From positions 167,541,455-167,605,454 of the forward strand of contig CM062294.1 in the NCBI GenBank assembly GCA_031216915.1: a stretch of 64,000 bases of DNA, in the 5' to 3' direction. A program made the position numbers and the translations under genes. Source of the DNA: Pictodentalium vernedei (lineage: Eukaryota; Mollusca; Scaphopoda; Dentaliida; Dentaliidae). Numbering within the stretch: the stretch's first letter is position 1; every line of letters starts with the position of its first letter. Below the pieces are notes generated by a model, which was not told the origin of the DNA, did not search any database, and was given only the letters and a program-made list of their open reading frames with translations. This document shows, piece by piece, positions 20,941 through 33,459 of the stretch.

Positions 20941-21223
20941 TCCTACAAGTATGTGGGAATTTCATTGGTTCAAAAACGTCACATGCAGACTGCATATAAA
21001 ACCATATACTGCCTGTCAACATCAATATATGCTGACAGCTATGGGTAATCTCCTCTTTGTTCATTGATTATTCAAAATGGCGGCACCCGATAAAATCTTC
21101 AAGTTGAAAGATTGAGTGTTGGAAGCCCATATTTGGTCTGAAGTGCAGGTTAGGCAACTTAAAAGGCTTCATATTCTGTGGATGTGTGTCATGTTACCTT
21201 CGAAACTGTTTGGTATGTATGAA

Positions 21224-21289
21224 TTTGCCTTGTTACAATTTATGGGAGAGTGCCTGTAGGCACTCTCCCATACATTATAACAAGGCAAA
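21224..21289. repeat. 66-bp foldback
   Basis: TTTGCCTTGTTA and TATGGGAGAGTGCC pair with GGCACTCTCCCATA and TAACAAGGCAAA. Confidence 0.75.
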
Positions 21290-21384
21290 GACACGTGAAC
21301 ACATTGTGAGAATTCTCTCATTTAATTTTGATCGCTGTTGTTATTAGTTCTGTGCATCGATGCAGCAGTCGGTAAGATATATTC

Positions 21385-21523
21385 GTTACACAATTTGTTG
21401 GTGGCCTAATATGGTATATATGGTGTCAGTTAATTCTATATTGGACTCGAGCTTCGCTCTCGTCCGATATGAAATTACCTAACCCCATATATACCATATT
21501 AGGCCACAAACAAACTGTGTAAC
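21385..21523. repeat. 139-bp foldback
   Basis: GTTACACA, GTGGCCTAATATGGTATATA and TGG pair with the right arm CCATATATACCATATTAGGC and TGTGTAAC. The centre holds GAGCTTCGCTC. Confidence 0.75.
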
Positions 21524-21529
21524 TAATAA

Positions 21530-22275
21530 TATTATCATTATTATCTATATGGAAATTTGCAAAACAAGTTCAGTAATCTTGGTCTGGACCGTGGTTTAGC
21601 TCAGTCCAGAACCTATTTACTGGGCGAGTTTTGTAATTTTCGATATAAACTTGGGACGAGTTGAAGATTGTATTTATCATATGATCTGAAAACCCCACAC
21701 AATACACTCAAATGGAGAGAGAAGCAAGCCGCGACTTCTTTGAGGCCCGTAATTACGTTACAACTTTAGATGCGTTGTTTGCCCGGACTGTCCGCCTCAG
21801 AAAATAGTCCCCAATAAAGGATAGATTGCGAAGTATTTAATAATACAAATGTAATGAAATAATATTCAAATAAACATCAACTACTGCCACAGACAACAAA
21901 TATATATCATTCTTCATGCCCCGAGTCTGAATCTACGATTATTCTCCAGTGCTTGATCGGCCGTGTAATACCTTTTTAATGGATGGGCTTATTAACCGGA
22001 AGAAGGGTCAGACCATACGATAAATTAAAATATAAATAGTATAAACTTAAAGTTTAGTCCGTCTGCAAAAGATTAAAATGTTGTGTTCGTGCCTATGTCT
22101 TGTCATTGTTAACTGACAGGAATGGTTTGTAATAATCTATAAGGAAACCATTTTCAAGCCTTTGCCACATACACTCATACAATTTGTTTTAGGTTTCCGT
22201 GTCTTTGTGATATTCATCCATATAATAATATTATATTTAGTTTAAGCTTCTACACAACGCACAGGATATGAGAAT
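21530..22275. other. Intergenic stretch, nothing identified
   Basis: AT-rich with no open frame above 60 codons, no tandem unit and no repeat ends that I could match elsewhere in the window. Confidence 0.4.
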
Positions 22276-22281
22276 GCATAG

Positions 22282-22440
22282 AGAGTAATCGCTTGACTGA
22301 ACTGGTTACGTGAAATAATTCATGAGAGGTGAGGGCGTTGTACAAACACGAGTGCGCGAATGCGCACGAATGTTTTACAATATAGTCCCTCGCCTCGAAT
22401 GAATTATTTCACGTAACCAGTCCAGTCAAGCGATTACTCT
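22282..22440. repeat. 159-bp foldback
   Basis: AGAGTAATCGCTTGACTG, AACTGGTTACGTGAAATAAT and TCAT pair with the right arm. The centre carries GCGCGAATGCGC. Confidence 0.8.
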
Positions 22441-22481
22441 GTTTATTACTTTTCATTATTAACAATAATTATATTATTTAA

Positions 22482-22723
22482 CCCTTTACCTAACGTAACG
22501 GTCAAAAACGGCCAACGTTATTCTCAAAACTCGCCAATAATTTTCATTATGTTTTTAATTTTTTGTCTCTAAAACATAGGTTATGACCCCTCATTGGAAC
22601 AAGCTCGTCGAGCACGTTCCAATGAGGGGTCATAACCGATGTTTTTGAGAAAAAAAATGAAAATAATAGTTATTCAAGAATTTTTTTTGCAAGTGTCGTC
22701 TGCTTTTCATGTTAGATAAAGGG
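22482..22723 (-). mobile_element. piggyBac-type MITE, family A, reverse orientation
   Basis: TTAA lies at 22478-22481 and 22724-22727. The right-type end (TAACGTAACGGTC) comes first and the left-type end (GCAAGTGTCGTCTGCTTTTC) last. The central palindrome uses the CGTCG loop with minor mismatches. Confidence 0.88.
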
Positions 22724-23227
22724 TTAAAAAAAGTAAAAAAAACAATGAAGTCCCCATTATACCCACGGCAAAGCGCTTTCGTTTACGTGCACGGATACAT
22801 GACACAATTGTTGATTGCATAATTCACTCGTGAAGTTATCGTTTACAATCAAACCCGGAAATCTCCGTAAACCACACCTTGGAAAGTAATAAATTATTTT
22901 AATTTCGATTTTTTCTCAAAATTGAACAAAACTATAACATGTGACCCCCTCATTGGATGTGTATGTCAAGTCTTAGTTCACCTATTCAAGTAAAATTGTT
23001 TAAAATTCCAGACACGTGTGCTACTTTTTTCTCTATGACCACTTTTGGGACCCAACCCTGATTTTTTTCCAATTTCCTTGAGTTTTTTTCCAGCCACGTT
23101 TTGACACCCACCCCCTTTATGGGGCCAAAAACAGAGACATGCCGAAAAAACAAAGGCTTATTTTTTTGTTTTCTGATTTTTAGTAAGATAACAGCTAGTT
23201 TCCCATGGATGTTGTGTTTTAAACTTG

Positions 23228-23412
23228 ATAGATGTTTTTGTGGCAATTGCAAAAACGTGATCCACACTTGAGATACCAGATAGGTCATAGCACTGACTAT
23301 TTTTGTTTCTTGATGTTCAGCATGGTCATAGGATTGACTTGTTCACGATGTTTTGCTTTCGAGAATGGAACAGTGTGCATCAACACCTGAACATTGTATA
23401 TTGTTTTATACC
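23228..23412 (+). repeat. Direct repeat upstream of the 23.5-kb LINE
   Basis: The segment with GTGATCCACACTTGAGATAC, AGATAGGTCATAGCACTGA and AACACCTGAACATTG is repeated in the same orientation at 25555-25740, on the other side of the LINE. It is about 80% identical by eye. Confidence 0.65.
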
Positions 23413-23414
23413 TG

Positions 23415-23470
23415 ACCTCTAACACACATAATAAATCTTCGGACCTCTAACACACATAATAAATCTTACA
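23415..23470 (+). repeat. 26-bp tandem duplication at the LINE 5' junction
   Basis: GACCTCTAACACACATAATA plus AATCTT is present twice in a row just before the LINE coding sequence. It could be part of the LINE or a target-site effect. Confidence 0.7.
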
Positions 23471-25210
23471 TTTTCATCTGGTGTAATACCCGACGGACTG
23501 AAAATAGCGAAGGTGATTCCTATCCACAAAGGGGGAGATTCCAGTATTTTTAACAACTACAGACCAATCAGCATACTTCCAGCATTCTCAAAAGTTATGG
23601 AAAAGATAATGTATAATCGCCTGTTAAATTTTTTATCGGCTCATGATAGTTTATATCAGTTTCAGTTTGGATTCAGAAAAAAACATTCTACAATACATGC
23701 TATATTACAACTCATCCACAACGTTGCCCTGAACAATGACAAGCCTACAAAGGACCGAACTTTATCAGTTTTCCTTGACTTTTCTAAAGCTTTTGATACT
23801 ATAGACCATTCTATACTCTTACATAAACTCGAATACTATGGAATAAGGGGGATACCTAATTCATGGTTTAGAAGTTATTTGTCAGGTTGAAAACAGTATG
23901 TACAGTATAAAGAGTGTTCATCGACTTTTGAAAATATATCATGTGGAGTTCCCCAGGGATCAATCCTGGGGCCACTTCTCTTTCTGATATATGTCAATGA
24001 CATCAGTAAATCAACACTTCTAAACCTTTTTGTCTTTTGCCGACGACACCACGATATCAACGGCCGACAACAACCTTGACATATTGACAGAAACAACAAA
24101 TAAGGAACTTGACAAAATTGCAGACTGGTGCTCCGCGAATAAACTGTCACTCAATGCCACCAAAACAAGATGCATTCTACTACATTCCCCACATGACACA
24201 TGGGACTTAGTTGCCACTCCCATAACTATAAACAATAAACATGTAATACAAATAGGGAACAAAAACGAAGTCCAAACAGTAAAATTCCTCGGTGTTGATT
24301 TAGACGAAAACTTAAATTTCAAGCACCACACCTCTCATCTGAGCTCAAAGATAGCCAAATCCATCTGGGCTATTAATAGAGTAAAAAAGTTTTTACCATT
24401 CGATACCCTGAAAATTCTGTATTTTACGCTAGTGCAAAGTCATTTGATGTATGCGATACACATCTGGGGACACGTGCCGGCTATAAAGAAATTAAGTATC
24501 CTTCAAAAACGTGCCATTCGAATAATAAACAATAAAAAGTACATACAACACACATACTGAGCCCCTATTCAAGCAAAATAAAATAAAATCCTGACACTGG
24601 ACGATCTATATAAGCTAAATATCCTATTATTTATGCATGATTGGACCCACAACAACTTACCACTATCGTTATATAGTCTATATAATCTTAACAAGAACGA
24701 AACCGACAGGATTACCAGACACAGAGGTGAGATTAAACAACTCAAGCCCCGAACACAGTTCACGGCAAATCTCCCCTTACACACATTTCCAAAAAAGTGG
24801 AATGACATTGACCCACTGGTTCGAAATTTACCACGAGCACAGTTTAAAAAAAAGATGACCAACACGTTTCTAGGTTCGTATGAATCCTCTGTCAAATGTA
24901 GTAACAGATCATGCCACGAATGTCGGGAAGTACCGACTCCCGCGACACTACATACTCACTGAATAAGTCCGAAAAGTCCTTATTAATTAGGGTTGGTTCC
25001 TGAAAACTCCAGAACACAAACTGCCAACGAGGAACTCAAATCTCTCAGCTGGCTCTGGGCAAAATATCACATTCCCATGTATGCCCCCCTTCTCAGTGCA
25101 AGAATGAAACCAAATTCCACTTATCACCAGGACTGCAGAGTTCATTCCCTACATATATATATTTTACTTCATTTTTTCTACTGCACATGTTATTTTCAGT
25201 TGCAGCCGAT

Positions 25211-25259
<49 letters not shown>

Positions 25260-25540
25260 TCTCCCTCCCTCTTTCTCTCTCTCTCTTCATTTTTTTCCCT
25301 CATTCGTTGCTTTTTTATCTCCCACTTTTTTGTCTTCTCATACTCTACATTTTCCCTTTCCCTGAGGTGGGTGACAGTAATACAGCCAGCTGGCTATGTC
25401 ACCTCCCTGCAGAAGACAAATATGTAGCTTCATAAATCCTAGATGTGATATATTATTATTACTATTTGTTGTTTCTTGGGCAATTATGTTATAAACATGT
25501 ATTATAATGTCTTTTGCAAATAAAGTTATTACATTACCTG
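23470..25540 (+). pseudogene. 5'-truncated LINE of the CR1/Jockey group with reverse transcriptase
   Basis: The coding part begins inside the reverse transcriptase: [12 protein letters not shown], then [19 protein letters not shown] (residues about 12-30 of the 23513 frame), [13 protein letters not shown], and [19 protein letters not shown] with the first catalytic Asp. A TGA at 23888-23890 interrupts it, and the same frame continues with SCGVPQGSILGPLLFLIYVN. A frameshift at about 24030 leads to SFADDTTIST, the YADD-like catalytic box at 24036-24047. The thumb follows (KLSLNATKTRCILL, KFLGVDLDENLNF, LHWGH-like block). Two more stops at 24558 and about 24579 precede the C terminus, which ends at 24960 with Cys-x4-Cys-x2-Cys. 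The 3' UTR has a (CT)n tract and ends in GCAAATAAAGTTATTAC. There is no endonuclease domain because of 5' truncation. About four lesions make it a recent fossil. Confidence 0.85.
25208..25290. repeat. (CT)n microsatellite in the LINE 3' UTR
   Basis: About 22 uninterrupted CT units are followed by an imperfect pyrimidine tract. The open frames reported over it are low-complexity Ser-Leu or Arg-Glu runs and not genes. Confidence 0.9.
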
Positions 25541-25554
25541 ATCAGACCTGATAT

Positions 25555-25740
25555 CTTGTTGCAATTTAAAAAAAGTGATCCGCACTTGAGATGACCAGAT
25601 AGGACATAGCACTGATAATATTTATTTTTTGATCTTCAGCAAGGTCACAAATGTGACTAGGGTTTCATAGATATTTTATTGTCAAAAAATTGAACTGACT
25701 TGTATAAACACCTGTACATTGTTTATTGTTGTATTATTGT
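25555..25740 (+). repeat. Direct repeat downstream of the 23.5-kb LINE
   Basis: This is the partner of 23228-23412: GTGATCCGCACTTGAGATGA, AGATAGGACATAGCACTGA and AACACCTGTACATTG occur in the same order. Confidence 0.65.
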
Positions 25741-25744
25741 GATT

Positions 25745-27685
25745 CTGTTACTCGCCAAAAATAAAGTTTAGATGGGAAATGAAAAGTGATCTGTGCATAT
25801 TTTCATTAAGTGTTCATCTGATTGTATATCTGAGACTGGTGGCATAACTGATTTTAAATGGCATTATATTGTTTTGGGGCGCTAGAGTTGCTTATTGTTG
25901 ATTTCATAGTGCTACAAACAGGTAAAAAATCAAATGAAAAATGTAAAGGAAAAAAAAACTTTTGTCAAGGAAAAAACTGCTTTGGGTGCTTTTGCACCCC
26001 CCCCCCCCCCCCGCCTCCCCGCATATGTGTGGACAATTTATTTTTGACCCCCCCCCCCCCACCCCCCACCCACCCCCCGATTTAACCGTTTAATTGTTCA
26101 AGTCAACGGCACTTTCAAAGGACGAAAACCATAAAATCGGACAGTAACGTGATCACAAAGCGGATTCGTTAGCGCTCAGATCGAGATTGGATCAGGACAC
26201 ACTTAACCATTAACCCGCTGAGTATTTTCAAAATATTTTTCATCAAATGTAGTCATGGCTGCTGTGAGGCAGCCATGACTAAATTTGATGAAAAATTCAT
26301 CTAAATTTAATCGCCAAAATCAATTTTCAAAAAGTCCATTCCATTTACGTAAGAGAAATTTGGTTAAATGTGCGCAATTTATACTTATATCAGTACCAAG
26401 AGATTTTGTGTTCTGGACAGGTATATCCACCAGCACAATGTAAGGAGTTAAACCCGGGTATGAAGAGATTTCCTGGGAAATCTGCGAAATCAAGACCGCA
26501 CAAAAAAACAAAAATAAGAGTCTTGACTATTCAATGACGACAACACATAACTGAAAAACTAGCAAAAAGGCCTTGTGCTGCTCACAGACCGGTAGTTTAT
26601 TAAAGCACTATACTCAAACCATATTAACCCGTCATTGACGGCTCAGCCTGCCAGGTAGAAAAACCAGAGATAAAACATTATTATGTTGTTTTGAAAAAAT
26701 TCACTCTGGACAACCCTGTGTTCTGATTGCCAAGGCAATCTTGCCGTCTCCGGGGTTGAGGCCGAACCTCATCATCAATACAATGAAAAAACAAAAACAA
26801 AATATTAGAAACAAATAATGATGCATTGACATTGATAAAGTTTTGCTCTACGCCAAGCCAACCCCCCCCCCCCCCTTCAGGCACACACCCCTAAACACTC
26901 GTATCCAACTGTACTCCTTAAAAATGTGATGTTGCACGAGAGCAGCGAAACGCCAGAATGCTTTTCTTCCCCTCGACGACCCAATTATCATCAACCAAAC
27001 AACATCCAATGCTCATACTACCCGACCGCCATGCATATCACCTAACCCGTTAACGTGCGAAGGACTGAGCCTCCAAGACAAATATTTTCCGCTACACTTT
27101 CTGTGCCACGGAAAAATTTGAATATTATCAATGTTCTCGCATTTCTTCTGAGCCACAAAATATCTTCAAAGGGTACAATGTGGGCATATTTTTTCCAACA
27201 TGTTTTAACATTATACTCCTGGCTGCAACAACGGGAAAGGGACACCACCTCCATAACTTTTCTCCAATTCAAGACTTCAGACTTCATGATATGCCAACGC
27301 CATAGAAATGCTTGAATCACCCCAATGCTCTCTTTGCCCCACAAAATGTAGTTACCTGGCTACAAGTATGGCGTTAGCACAAATTTGGTTTCGACGTTGG
27401 ATGTATTCTACACTTTCTCTCTTCATCTCCATCGAGATGTTTTTCGATGTTAGTAATCAGCGATAGTTGTCCGGAGAGACATGGGTTGCTTTTGTACGTT
27501 TTAAAACCATAGCTGTTGACTGTTGATAATTACAGCGTAAACCGAATTTCAACTTTAAGAAATCAATAAACCAGCATTCCGCTCTTGACTTCGGTAAAAC
27601 AGTGCAAAAGTCTTGCGTCTCTCGGTTCATTGAGCGCAATGCTGCGTATGTAAATCAAGCTCGTTTATCTAAAACGAAAACTTGT
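25745..27685. other. Intergenic stretch with poly-C tracts and one foldback
   Basis: C runs of 12-16 lie at about 25987-26002, 26048-26060 and 26865-26875. A foldback at 26236-26295 is listed separately. A 100-codon minus frame (27042-27344) has no domain that I recognise and no splice context. I do not call a gene. Confidence 0.45.
26236..26295. repeat. 60-bp foldback
   Basis: TTTTTCATCAAAT and TAGTCATGGCTGC pair with GCAGCCATGACTA and ATTTGATGAAAAA, with one mismatch. Confidence 0.8.
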
Positions 27686-27689
27686 AACA

Positions 27690-30440
27690 CTGTATCAACT
27701 TTCAAATCTTGAAGGTCCACTCACTAAGGCAGAATGCTCAAGCTCCCTGAAACAAATGACAAATAACAAATCTCCAGGCTCAGATGGCTTTACAGCCGAA
27801 TTTTACAAAATCTTCTGGAATGACATTAGTATGTAATTAATCAACTCCTTGAACTTTGGTTATTCTACAAAAGAACTTTCAACCACCCAACGAACTGGTA
27901 TCATAACATGTATACCGAAACAAAACAAACCGAAAACGTTTTTGAAAAACTGGAGACCAATATCCCTTATAAATGTAGATTTTAAGATTTTAAGATCGGT
28001 TCTGCTGCTATAACCAATCGCATCAAAATGGTCCCACAACAATTAATATCCGAAACACAACTTGGCTTTGTGAAGGGGAGATATATTGGAGAATCAACCC
28101 GATTAATCTTTGACCTACTTGAAAAATGCGTGTAACAAAATATTCCCGGAATTTTAACATAACTGGATTTCGAGAAAGCTTTTGATTCCTTGGAGTGGTC
28201 CTTTATGTTGAAAACCTTACGTTTTTTAAACTTTGATCCGTTGATCATCAGATGGTTTCAAACATTCTATAACAATATTTACAGTTATATTTTAAATAAC
28301 GGGCATTGTTCTGAAAATATAAAGTTAGGGCGAGGTGTGAGACAGGGAGATCCGCTTTCCCCCTACTTATTTATACTCTGTACAGAAATCCTGAGCGCAG
28401 CACTAAAATATAACCCGGATATAAATGGTATTACAATAAACAACTCCGAATATCTGATTAGCCAATACGCTGATGACTCCACACTCTTTCTGAGCGACGA
28501 CGGACACTCATCAGATATAGCTCCTGAAACAGTGAACTCGTTTTCAAAAATCTCTGGATTAAAGGTAAACTTCGATAAAACCGAGGTGATATGGATTGGG
28601 GCAAAACGGGGTTGTGGGGACGAAAGTCCTACACAACAAAATGTTAAATGGAATCACAATAACGCCTTTAAAATTTTGGGAATCGAATATAATTTCTTTA
28701 GCGAGAATTACATTGTTAATAACTACCTTAATCAGATGGGAAAAATTGAAACACTTCTTAGTTACTGGTCGTTCAGAAATCTGGCACTTATTGAGAAAAC
28801 GGTAGTTACTAAAACCCTTGCTCTCCCAATGCCAATACACTGCTTGACAGTTCTCTCAAATCCACCTGAAAATATTATATGTAGACTACAGGCTCTCTTT
28901 TACAAGTTCCTTTGGTCGGGCAAAAACGAAAAAGTGAAACGCCGTACATTAATCATTTTGATAGAATATGGAGGACTTAAATTCCCAGATATGAAAACGT
29001 ACAGCTACTCTCAAAAAAGGCTTTTAGACCCAGGTACACTGGCACCCTGGAAAACTTTGGTTTTAGACGATTTTGAAGATCAAGGCGCCTACAAAATTTG
29101 GTATTTACACAAGGAAGGACTTCTAAAGGTCGGAGAAAAATTAAATACCTTCTGGAAGAATTTAGTACACATATGGTTCCTGCTAGATACAAATGCTACC
29201 TCAACCCCCGAAGATATTCTGCGGGAGCCATTATTTTATAATGAAAAAATAAAAATCAATTATCGACCCTATTTCCTTAAAGAATGATGTAGAAAGGATA
29301 TCTTTTTATCAACGATCTCTTAAGTGAGCAAGGAGGGTTTTTAAGCTTCCCTCTTTTTTCAAGGAAATACAACCTCTTTGAGACGCCATTCACCGTTTAC
29401 CAAGGATTGATCATTGCAATACCAAAGCCGTGGAAAGAAGCACTAAAAGAGACCTGTTGAATCCCAACCATAAGAAAGGAATACATTGAATTAGTGAATT
29501 TGTCGAAGAAAACGTGCCAAACTTTCTACCCCATCTTTTTAAAGGTAGTTGCTGCGAGACCTTATGAATCCCAGAAAAAGTGGGAAGAGTCCTTGGGTAT
29601 CGACTTCTAACCGACAGACTGGGAGTCCATATACAAGGGTTCTTTTACTATTAGTGATGACCCCTACCTTCAAAGCCTCCAATACAAAATATTGCACAGA
29701 TCGATTTATACCAACTCCAAACTACTTAAAAGTAAGCTGTCTGAAACGGAACTATGTACCTTCTGCAGCAATGCAAAAGAAACTCTGTTGCACCTATTTT
29801 TCGAGTGCAGTCATTCTAAGACGATACTCGTGAACCTTCAAGATAAATTGAGAATTAATTGTGCTCTGTCCTTTCCTCTTACTCCACAGTATGTGCTTAT
29901 AGGTTTCCCAACAGCTGCTAATCTGTGTGTACTACTTTTCAAAAAAATTTATTTATTCTTGCAAGGTGAGGGGGTTTACACCTGTCTTCAAAAGCTTCCT
30001 AGAGCAGATAAAAGCATACCGTATATTAGAATTAATGTCCGTTCATAAATATTCGTCAAAACAAGCAAAGTGCATTCAAGAGAGATGTGAGCAACTACAA
30101 GACCTGCTTGGTATATAAAGCTTCCTCTAAATGAGACGAGAGGGTAAGCCTCGTCAAATCCACGGTTCCCACTAGTACCCCCTCTTAGACCTAATTCTTC
30201 CCCTATATTTTGAGACCTTATGGTAACGACAGTACACACTGATTATCGCCCTCTTTTCAGACACTAGTATAATCTCAAAACAACCCAGAACTCATCAGAT
30301 AAAGCGGAAAGTGTGTATTATTTTATGTACATTTATTTATATATATATTATATTGTTTGTCAATAAGACAAACCTTGTAAAAAACGGTTTTTGTATATAT
30401 CTGCTGAAATTAAAAATTATTAAAAAAAAAACAAACAAGA
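27690..30440 (+). pseudogene. 5'-truncated L1/Tx1-type LINE, ORF2 reverse transcriptase to 3' end
   Basis: From about 27710 the plus strand encodes LEGPLTKAECSSSLKQMTN, NKSPGSDGFTAEFYKIFW, then a stop, GIITCIPKQNKPKTFLKNWR and PISLINVDFKI. Several stops and frame changes follow up to 28170. The frame holding 28190-29287 is open for 365 codons. It holds the end of the fingers (DFEKAFDSLEWSFMLKTL, where the first Asp lies upstream of 28190), LGRGVRQGDPLSPYLFILC and SQYADDSTLFLS with YADD at 28466-28477. The thumb and C-terminal domain follow, interrupted at 29285, about 29458 and near 29610. The terminal block SIYTNSKLLKSKLSETELCT, FCSNAKETLLHLFFEC contains the Cys-x2-Cys...His...Cys knuckle at about 29750-29810. 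The AT-rich 3' UTR ends in an A tract near 30440. RQGDPLSPYLF and the knuckle place it in the L1/Tx1 lineage. Confidence 0.85.
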
Positions 30441-30504
30441 AAAAACTTTCAAATCTTGGTACTTGTTTTTTTGTCAATAATAATAATCTTATAATATTTC
30501 ATTT

Positions 30505-30889
30505 TTATTACACGCCTGTTCTATGATATCCCTATCTACAGCAATACTAAACCATGCGAAAAATGAAAATCCGCTCAGCACATATGTGTGGAAAGGAAAT
30601 CGTTGACAGAATATTTTTAAACTGAAACTAAATTTCACTGGAATTTTCTACAAATTGTACACCGCAACTACAATTCGAATCCCTGGCGATAGCTAAAAAG
30701 CGTCCCCTGAGTTCCAATGTGTTCTATGTGCCAGTTGGCACATAGAACACTTTGGAAATCAGGGGACGAAATAGCAACACGAGTTCCCGTTGGTTGGCGA
30801 TAAAATGTGTTCTTTTTGTTGATAGTTGTCAAGTGATTTGCCGAGTGTCCTTCTAATAATTGTTTCGTAGTTGTGAAGGCGTGTAATAA
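30505..30889. mobile_element. 385-bp MITE, double-foldback unit copy 1, part 1
   Basis: The ends TTATTACACGCCT and AGGCGTGTAATAA are exact inverted repeats of 13 bp. Inside are TTCACTGGAATTTTCTACAA and a hairpin at 30701-30768 (CGTCCCCTGAGTTCCAATGT and its complement). The same arrangement recurs at 38349-38756 and 61299-61674. There is no coding sequence. Confidence 0.8.
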
Positions 30890-30897
30890 ACACAACG

Positions 30898-31036
30898 ACA
30901 CGCGTGTGTGAATGGGTTAATCGATATGGCATTTGTGCCATCGCGGAAGGATAAAACGAGGGGCCTGCGGCCTCTCGTTTTATCCATCCACGCTCGCACT
31001 CGTGCCATATAGATTAATCCATTCACACACGCGTGT
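30898..31036. mobile_element. 139-bp foldback, double-foldback unit copy 1, part 2
   Basis: ACACGCGTGTGTGAATGG with TTAATCGATATGGCA pairs with the right arm. The centre GAGGGGCCTGCGGCCTCTCG is itself palindromic. It lies 8 bp after part 1, as in the other two copies. Confidence 0.8.
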
Positions 31037-31044
31037 CTTTCTGT

Positions 31045-31685
31045 GTATGTATTGCCACTAAAACTGATCTCCCGAAAAGGTTATAACAGGATGACGTTCG
31101 ACTTTACGCAAGGTAAACATCATCAGTTTGTTTTTGTTTTCGTTATTGAATGTTTTACAAGCCACCAAGATATTTTCTGCATGTCGCGATGTATTACCGC
31201 TATTGCCTTGTTTGCGACTTCAGCACTTTCGGTTATGCAAATGACGTCGGCACATATGCCTGGAAATGTGTTTTTTGTCTGCAGGAAGCGAAATAATTCT
31301 ATAAATGACGCTAGCATATAGATGGTGTACGCTAATTTGAAAAAGCTAACCGTTCGTTCAGCTGACATTCTGGTCAATCATGTTTTTCACAAGGATCTCA
31401 AATTATTATCAATCAGCAATACGTTATTTCACAATGAAGGGCCCGTTCGAATTAAAAGAAACGGATTGTTTATGGGTATTGACACTGAACCAAAACGATA
31501 CTGGCCAGCTGCTTCAAAGACAGGACCTATCTGGGAGAGAAACCAGCGCTGTTGTGTGTTTGTTAAATCGCGTACTGCTGGTTAATAATAATTTGAGATC
31601 CTTGACAAAAAATCTGGGACATGCTTGACCCTATTTGTATATTAACGTCAGTTATAGATTATTTCGCTTCCTGCAGACAAAACCC
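31045..31685. other. Intergenic stretch, nothing identified
   Basis: Short frames overlap on both strands with no domain. The word GTTTTTTGTCTGCAGGAAGC recurs weakly as the complement GCTTCCTGCAGACAAAACC near 31666, hinting at an old inverted repeat of about 400 bp. Confidence 0.35.
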
Positions 31686-31689
31686 ACAA

Positions 31690-32105
31690 TTCCAAGCCTG
31701 GAAATAACCCACGAACGATAATTTTGGTTACACTTGAGCTACTTCAGTTGTAAACTACTCGCAAGGACGACAGGTTGCTACAAAATAATACATCATAAAT
31801 TGATTTCTCAACCACTCGTGTTTTGCCTCTCAGACCTGACAATCTTTCCTGACTAACTCGGCTCAAAGGCTGCATGCACATTGAATCCACGTGTGGATAG
31901 AAGGTACGCTGTTTACTTCTAACAGTTTTCCGCAACAATAGATAGCGGCTGTTAACGCGTTATCTCGCCAGAGCGAGATCGTGCGTTAGTTGTTGCTATT
32001 TATTTCAGCGGGAATTATGTTAAGACGTAAACAGCTTGGTTTGCGTAGTAAAACAGAGAATGCGAAACAGGAATACAACACTTGTTTCCTGTAGGTTACA
32101 ACCAT
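31690..32105 (+). repeat. Old dispersed repeat, copy 1
   Basis: CCTGGAAATAACCCACGAAC, CTCGGCTCAAAGGCTGCATG and GTTAAGACGTAAACAG with GTAGTAAAACAGAGAA occur in the same order at 53950-54585 and, in part, at 48953-49165. A small palindrome (GTTAACGCG, TCTCGCCAGAGCGAGA) lies at about 31953-31995 only in this copy. Confidence 0.6.
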
Positions 32106-32109
32106 GTTA

Positions 32110-33440
32110 TATGATGTAACCTGGCAACATGTTATGATGTAAGCACATTTCCGTGGAGAGGTACCAGAAGCAAAATGGTGTTTTCAACGCCCTTTGTCTG
32201 AAACTTTCCCTCTGCTTTTTCTACTTTTTCACATAAACTATGGCCCAGTGCACTGGGGGAAATACTGCTATGCAGGTGTTCAGTGGTTAAGAAGTCTCAG
32301 CATACCAGGGGCGTAAAATGGTGCACCCATTCTAGTAGAGAGAGTAAGTTAATCCCGTGGAAAGCGGTGTTGAGGCTTGTAGCTCAAAGTCGTGGTGAAG
32401 TTTTGGGGTACTTCGCGTCCACCTCTCAATACTGGACCAAAAAAAATGGTTACACTCACCCCGGAAGCGGCGCATTCTGGTATATTCTGTGGCATAAGAG
32501 TAGATATTTCTGATGAGACAGCCGAATGCAAAATCAGATGACGGTCTGATTTTTTATTGGCAGTTTAATGACACTTTTAACAGGCAAAGTCATATCGTGT
32601 CGGCCAGTGTTACGGATGGAGGAACGCAGAATACCAGGAGAGAACCACCGTGCAGTGGCAAGCAGCTCTCAGACTCTCCAACTTACTACCCCGGTACAAG
32701 CAAAGGAAGTGCACCACCGACGTGCAATACCTCTTAGCACGTTGCCCACCGTGTTTCCGCACAGGCAATCAGGATGACGTGTCCCCTGCACAAAGACACA
32801 GCACAGGGAGGATCTGATTGATAATTACCGTCGTCGTGATAACATTCGAAGATGATTTACGTTGTATCTGACGACGGTGATGATTGAGAAGGACGAACAT
32901 ACTTGTGTATGCTTTTGGATGAAAACCGGCATCATTTACTGATTTTTCAATATCTTTCTATAAATACATATTATTTCGTCTTCTCTGACAATTGATAGGG
33001 CCAACACCGAATACGACTTCGCTGTCAACGGGAATCCGAGATTCGGACTTCCATAAATCTCTTTGTCCCTCTATCCCTATAAATTCTCTCTTCTGATTGG
33101 TCAGAATGCCTAGGGCAAATAGCCATGGCAAAGGGTGCACCCAACATCCAAGGTATCCAAGGTATACGAGAGCGTGCAACATCCAGGCTATAAGGGCACG
33201 CGAAACATTGGGGGTATATGATTTAAATGAAGGCCTTTCGCCTTCGCTCCCCTCTATATAAAAATCTAACCAAAAAACCTGAAAATAGTCAACAATATCA
33301 TCCGGTTTTTGACAAGTGGATCAATTAAATAGTCGAATAATTAAATCAAACAACTTGAAAAAAATAAAATAAGAGCAAATCTGTCAACAAAATACTGTTT
33401 ACTCGTTTCCTTAACGACCCAAGGGATGTAACTCTATCAG
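32110..33440. other. Intergenic stretch, nothing identified
   Basis: Short overlapping frames only. An imperfect inverted pair, ACCGTCGTCGTGAT and CTGACGACGGTGAT, sits at 32827-32885. Confidence 0.4.
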
Positions 33441-33459
33441 TTTTCTTCTGCGTTTGTAA

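Noticed and set aside
25093-25435. Ser/Leu-rich or Arg/Glu-rich proteins
   Set aside because: They are translations of the (CT)n microsatellite in a LINE 3' UTR.
23228-25740. LTR retrotransposon around the LINE
   Set aside because: The flanking repeats lack LTR-like ends and the interior is a non-LTR reverse transcriptase with a 3' tail; there are no gag, protease or integrase motifs.
27042-27344. 100-codon minus-strand gene
   Set aside because: No recognisable domain; an 86-codon plus-strand frame covers the same bases, and there is no splice or transcript support.
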